This document shows, piece after piece, positions 14,869-17,724 of a DNA stretch of 17,724 nt; position 1 is the stretch's first letter; the number at the start of each line of letters is the position of its first letter. Under the pieces are notes generated by a model, which was not told the origin of the DNA, searched no databases, and saw only the letters and a list, made by a program, of their open reading frames with translations. The position numbers were made by a program, and so were the translations under genes. The stretch covers positions 1 through 17,724 of the forward strand of contig CAYRRM010000042.1 in assembly GCA_964426675.1 (NCBI GenBank), read 5' to 3'. Source of the DNA: DYMC01 sp035406705 (GTDB taxonomy: Bacteria > Verrucomicrobiota > Lentisphaeria > Victivallales > GWF2-50-93).

Positions 14869-17226
14869 ATGAAAAAAAATGAAAAGAGCGAAAAAAAGGA
14901 CAATGAGGAAAAATATCTAACTGATAATTTTTTAACTGCAAAAATAAAGTGTTATGCCGTTGAGACTTTGAACTCAGATTTGATAGGCATTGCAAATATT
15001 GAAAGATTTAAAAATGCCCCTTTAATGATGAGCCCTCAAGGAATAATGCCTTCAGCAAAATCTGTTATCGTAATGGCTATTCACCACCCTGATGCAATTA
15101 TTGAACTCGATGGGCAAGAACACCCTCAAAAACATGGCCCATACGGGATTCAATATAATGGAATGAACTATCGCCTCGATGAAATGTCATATAGGATGTC
15201 CTTATTTATTGAAAAACAAGGTTTTAAAGCTGTCCCTATTGCCAGCTCAAACATCTGGCGCTATAAAGGGTATAAAGAACTAAAAGAACATTTTGCTCCA
15301 GATATCTCGCATATGCATGCAGCAGTTGCTGCAGGCCTTGCAGAATTTGGCTACAATGGACTTGCCATAACCCCTGAATTTGGTGCCAGAGTCAGGTATG
15401 TTACAGTTATAACAGATGCTATTCTAACTCCAAGCCCCTTAATTGAACCAGGAACTCTTTGCGATAATTGCAAACTATGTGCAAAACATTGTCTTTCAGG
15501 TGCACTTACCAAAGAACTCGATGGTTGGAATATAGTAAAAATAGAGGATAAAGAATATAAATATGTCAAAAAGAACTTATGGAGGTGCGCTTGGGGAGAA
15601 CATTTTGACCTCAGTCTTGATTTGCCTATTCCAGAAAAAGTTGATGAAAAAGTAATCATTGAAAATGTCAAAAAATATGGCTTAACGCAAGGAGAAATGG
15701 GATCCTGTCTTAGATATTGTCTACCTTCTAATATAAGATATTGGGATAGGAAATATTCCAATGCTCCGAGAAGAAAAAAATACTTCATAGCAAATCCTGA
15801 AATATCATCATTTCATAGAGGACTTTTTGAAAAGATTCGTTCAATTGCTGCAAAATGGTGTATAGATGCAGTATTAATTAATGATGATATTTCTCTCTCC
15901 GGGCCTGGTATTTCTGTAAAAAATCATTTTCTACCAGATGCTAAAAGAGCTATTAGCCTTATAATAAGAGATAACAATTCATATTTAGAATCTGATTTTG
16001 CTTTTGCTCATAAGGCTCATGTTCAAACTTATATGATGCAGTCCGGTGCCTATGATATTATACGTGAACTTGAACGCTATGGTTATGATTCAATAACAAA
16101 TTGCAACTGGGGTAATACTCCAAAAGAATATCATTTTCCAGATGCAAAAATTGCAGAAATCATAAGACCTCGAGATGATAGTTCAAAATACATCGTTCAT
16201 ACAGTTATAACAAATGCTAATTTGCCCATTACCGGTCTAAAACTTGCAAAAAAGATTCAAACTCCATCACGTAAACCTGAAGAACTACTAAAAATCATAA
16301 AAAGCAGACTCCTGGAATTTGAATGTAATATCATAGGCGTAGCCCCGGCAAAACGTCTAAAAGATATTGCAGATCAAATTCGCAATCATTATGAAAACGA
16401 AACAGAATTTATTGTCAAAGATAAAGCTAAGCGTTTTTACGATTTTGATCCAGAAATAACACGAAAACAACGCAAAATATATTCAGCAGAAGATCATCTA
16501 CCTAATGCCAGGTCAGTTATCGTCATTGGACTAAAAATCCCCTCTGAAACAATAAATATAACATCTAAAACTCCAGCAGAAGCAATAGGTCCTTATGCCT
16601 TTGTGCAATATGAAATACAAGTTAGACTTTTTATACTTGCCTGGTGTGTGAAACAAATACTTGAAGATCACGGTTTTAAATCAGCAATAAGTTACGACGT
16701 TAACGGTGTTGGGTCTTATGTGGGTAACCCACGTGGAGAACAGCCAGACATTTTTTCTAACGCCATAGCTGCTGTTGCAGCGGGACTTGGAAGGCTTGGC
16801 AAATGTGGGTTTGCTATAAATCCTATTTTTAAGGCTAATCTCAGGTTTATCGCTGTTATTACTGATTCTCCACTGCCAACGAATAAGGTCTTGACAAGTG
16901 ATGATATGCACTTATTGTGTGAAGAATGCTCTCATGACAGAGTTGAATGCCCAACAAATGCTTTTAATGATGAGATTAATTTTTCAATTGACGGGGTAGT
17001 TTCACAATTCAGAAAAATCGAAGTAAATCGTTGCAATTGGGCAAAAAGATATTCTCTCTCTGCCGAAGAGGGGAATAAATATATGGGCTGGGAACTTGAT
17101 CTACCTGTTCCTGAAAACATTACGGAAAATAAACTCGCTGAAGGTGTGAAAAAGCATCCAACAATATCAAAATACCGCCCTTGTAATTTCGAAAGATGTT
17201 TTCTTAAATGCCCTTATTCAGGTTAA
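14869..17226 (+). CDS. Three-module QueG/RdhA-like iron-sulfur fusion protein, 785 aa
   Basis: This looks like a tandem fusion of the fold seen in the two minus-strand paralogues. Module 1 (about 25-300) has LIGIANIERFKNAP, HAAVAAGLAEFGYNGLAITP (150-169), then C198-x2-C201-x2-C204-x3-C208, WRC240, and C280-x3-C284. Module 2 (about 305-457) keeps the outline of the N-terminal domain, including FLPDAKRAISLII and a closing VHTVITNANLP, but has neither the glycine-rich AAGL segment nor any cluster motif. Module 3 (about 470-785) has AAVAAGLGRLGKCGFAINP (634-652), C684-x2-C687-x6-C694-P, RC722, and C772-x4-C777-x3-C781-P. There is no Tat signal or membrane helix. AAGGAG lies 9 bases before ATG 14869, and the first 16 residues are very charged. 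Sequence symmetry suggests an intramolecular pseudo-oligomer with two redox-active units and one structural one. Cobalamin binding and substrate are unproven. Confidence 0.75.
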   Translation: MKKNEKSEKKDNEEKYLTDNFLTAKIKCYAVETLNSDLIGIANIERFKNAPLMMSPQGIMPSAKSVIVMAIHHPDAIIELDGQEHPQKHGPYGIQYNGMNYRLDEMSYRMSLFIEKQGFKAVPIASSNIWRYKGYKELKEHFAPDISHMHAAVAAGLAEFGYNGLAITPEFGARVRYVTVITDAILTPSPLIEPGTLCDNCKLCAKHCLSGALTKELDGWNIVKIEDKEYKYVKKNLWRCAWGEHFDLSLDLPIPEKVDEKVIIENVKKYGLTQGEMGSCLRYCLPSNIRYWDRKYSNAPRRKKYFIANPEISSFHRGLFEKIRSIAAKWCIDAVLINDDISLSGPGISVKNHFLPDAKRAISLIIRDNNSYLESDFAFAHKAHVQTYMMQSGAYDIIRELERYGYDSITNCNWGNTPKEYHFPDAKIAEIIRPRDDSSKYIVHTVITNANLPITGLKLAKKIQTPSRKPEELLKIIKSRLLEFECNIIGVAPAKRLKDIADQIRNHYENETEFIVKDKAKRFYDFDPEITRKQRKIYSAEDHLPNARSVIVIGLKIPSETINITSKTPAEAIGPYAFVQYEIQVRLFILAWCVKQILEDHGFKSAISYDVNGVGSYVGNPRGEQPDIFSNAIAAVAAGLGRLGKCGFAINPIFKANLRFIAVITDSPLPTNKVLTSDDMHLLCEECSHDRVECPTNAFNDEINFSIDGVVSQFRKIEVNRCNWAKRYSLSAEEGNKYMGWELDLPVPENITENKLAEGVKKHPTISKYRPCNFERCFLKCPYSG

Positions 17227-17271
17227 ATTAAAATTTTAAGACAACAATTAAGATGGTGTTTTTCAATTTGA

Positions 17272-17286
17272 CTGGAACAGTTCCAG
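17272..17286. repeat. 15-bp palindrome
   Basis: CTGGAAC and GTTCCAG are perfect inverted copies around a single A. It lies 46 bases after the stop of the 785-aa gene, without a T-run on either side, so a protein-binding site is more plausible than an intrinsic terminator. Confidence 0.5.
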
Positions 17287-17384
17287 GTAAATAAGACAAT
17301 AATTTAGATGTAATCAAACAATCCTTCTAAAAAGTTTTTAATCCAATGATGCGTATTTCTTTTCCCTATACGGCGCAGTTGGAA

Positions 17385-17413
17385 TTGCTGCGACATCATA
17401 ATACCCCTATAAT
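17385..17413 (+). promoter_or_regulatory. Promoter-like sequence in the right intergenic region
   Basis: TTGCTG (17385-17390) lies 17 bases before a perfect TATAAT (17408-17413). No plus-strand gene follows; the predicted transcript would begin near 17420 and run directly into the structured element at 17459-17542. Confidence 0.35.
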
Positions 17414-17458
17414 AAGAGAGATGTAGAAAATTGCGTGCTTAACAAATTGCTTTCTGGA

Positions 17459-17542
17459 CTGGAAATTTTTCTCTTCTGCCTAGTTGACTCAATGAGCCAG
17501 ATAGGCGCACATTCTTGTGCGAGCTTTCAGAAAATTCTACAG
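17459..17542 (+). ncRNA. Candidate structured RNA element (three stems)
   Basis: An outer stem of about 12 pairs joins CTG-G-AA-TTTTCT (17459-17472) with AGAAAA-TTC-CAG (17529-17542), allowing two small bulges. Inside are a hairpin GCCTA/TAGGC (17478-17506) with an inner CTC/GAG stem, and a tight hairpin CGCACA-TTCT-TGTGCG (17506-17521). It resembles no RNA family I know. The fold is by eye; the strand is assigned from the promoter-like sequence just upstream. Confidence 0.25.
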
Positions 17543-17598
17543 CAAAATGCAGTCCCCCCCAGCATAAGAGAACAACCAGATACTACCAGCCGTTCAAT

Positions 17599-17724
17599 TT
17601 AAACACCAACTGATTTTTTAGTGAAAAATCCACTGTGCAATCCGCTAAAATCAATGGGAATTGTGGCATCCCACTTCGCAAGACTACCTGTCCATACAAA
17701 GCCTCCAGGATTGTTTATGGTCCT
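17599..17724 (-). CDS. C-terminal 41 codons of an unrecognised gene (partial)
   Basis: The minus-strand frame is open from the right edge to a TAA at 17599-17601. The 41 residues are rich in Gly, Phe and Trp, including NNPGGFVWTGSLAKWDATIP and FSGLHSGFF, which looks like a real folded, possibly beta-rich C-terminus. I do not recognise the family. The gene converges on the 785-aa gene, with about 370 bases between. An alternative is a relic, since the same frame goes on past the stop with further sense-like stretches interrupted by stops. Confidence 0.4.
   Translation of the reverse strand, partial: RTINNPGGFVWTGSLAKWDATIPIDFSGLHSGFFTKKSVGV

Larger units (their letters stand above)
17227..17598. 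other. Gene-free region with many inverted repeats after the fusion gene
   Basis: No reading frame here is convincing. It contains the palindrome CTGGAAC-A-GTTCCAG (17272-17286), a nested hairpin region (17346-17399), a promoter-like pair (17385-17413) and a three-stem element (17459-17542). The minus-strand frame of the partial gene at the right end continues leftward through this region but is broken by TAA, TGA and TAG stops, so a decayed gene is an alternative explanation. Confidence 0.4.

Noticed and set aside
11050..17226. Respiratory reductive dehalogenase operon (rdhAB)
   Set aside because: No twin-arginine signal in any of the proteins, no small RdhB membrane anchor, and IclR rather than MarR/RdhR-type or two-component regulators.
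1..17724. CRISPR array, tRNA or rRNA genes, insertion-sequence transposase
   Set aside because: No regularly spaced direct repeats, no cloverleaf with a T-loop motif, no rRNA-like stretch, and no transposase or integrase sequence.

Overview
The window is AT-rich (about one third G+C by eye) and reads as chromosome from a diderm, probably strictly anaerobic bacterium of uncertain, possibly uncultivated lineage. The evidence is MreB, a meso-diaminopimelate/lysine decarboxylase, an RND-type metal exporter with its periplasmic adaptor, and several oxygen-sensitive-looking [4Fe-4S] proteins. Nothing here fixes the phylum.

Left part (1-7038): the end of a TPR-like gene, apparently split by a frameshift near 111-120, then a convergent metal-efflux block on the minus strand. 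Reading along that strand the block is a small secreted YHS-domain protein, a CusB-type adaptor with two heavy-metal-binding domains, and a long CusA-type RND pump whose start overlaps the end of the adaptor gene. No outer-membrane partner (CusC) and no metal regulator are in view.

Middle part (7366-10558): a plus-strand housekeeping run of lysA (with a strong extended -10 promoter), mreB, and a single-domain biotin ligase starting 4 bases after mreB. It is followed by about 490 bases without a clear gene. That stretch holds a minus-strand reading frame broken by one TAG, and two terminator-like hairpins closing the minus-strand operon to its right.

Right part (11050-17226): the most interesting block. 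Two divergent transcription units face away from a roughly 180-base, extremely AT-rich promoter region. Each begins with an IclR-family regulator. The minus-strand unit continues with two soluble iron-sulfur proteins of the QueG/reductive-dehalogenase (RdhA)-like superfamily (298 and 374 aa). The plus-strand unit continues with a 785-aa protein that I read as three consecutive copies of the same fold: a first complete module, a middle module without iron-sulfur motifs, and a third module with altered cysteine spacing. There is no Tat signal, no RdhB anchor and none of the QueG C-terminal motif, so neither respiratory dehalogenation nor queuosine synthesis fits well. I infer a cytoplasmic, probably cobalamin-dependent or otherwise iron-sulfur redox system, induced by a small (perhaps aromatic or carboxylic) effector through the IclR pair. 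Substrate and chemistry are unknown.

Far right (17227-17724): about 370 bases with several nested inverted repeats and a promoter-like sequence, possibly a structured RNA or a decayed gene, and then the last 41 codons of an unrecognised minus-strand gene.
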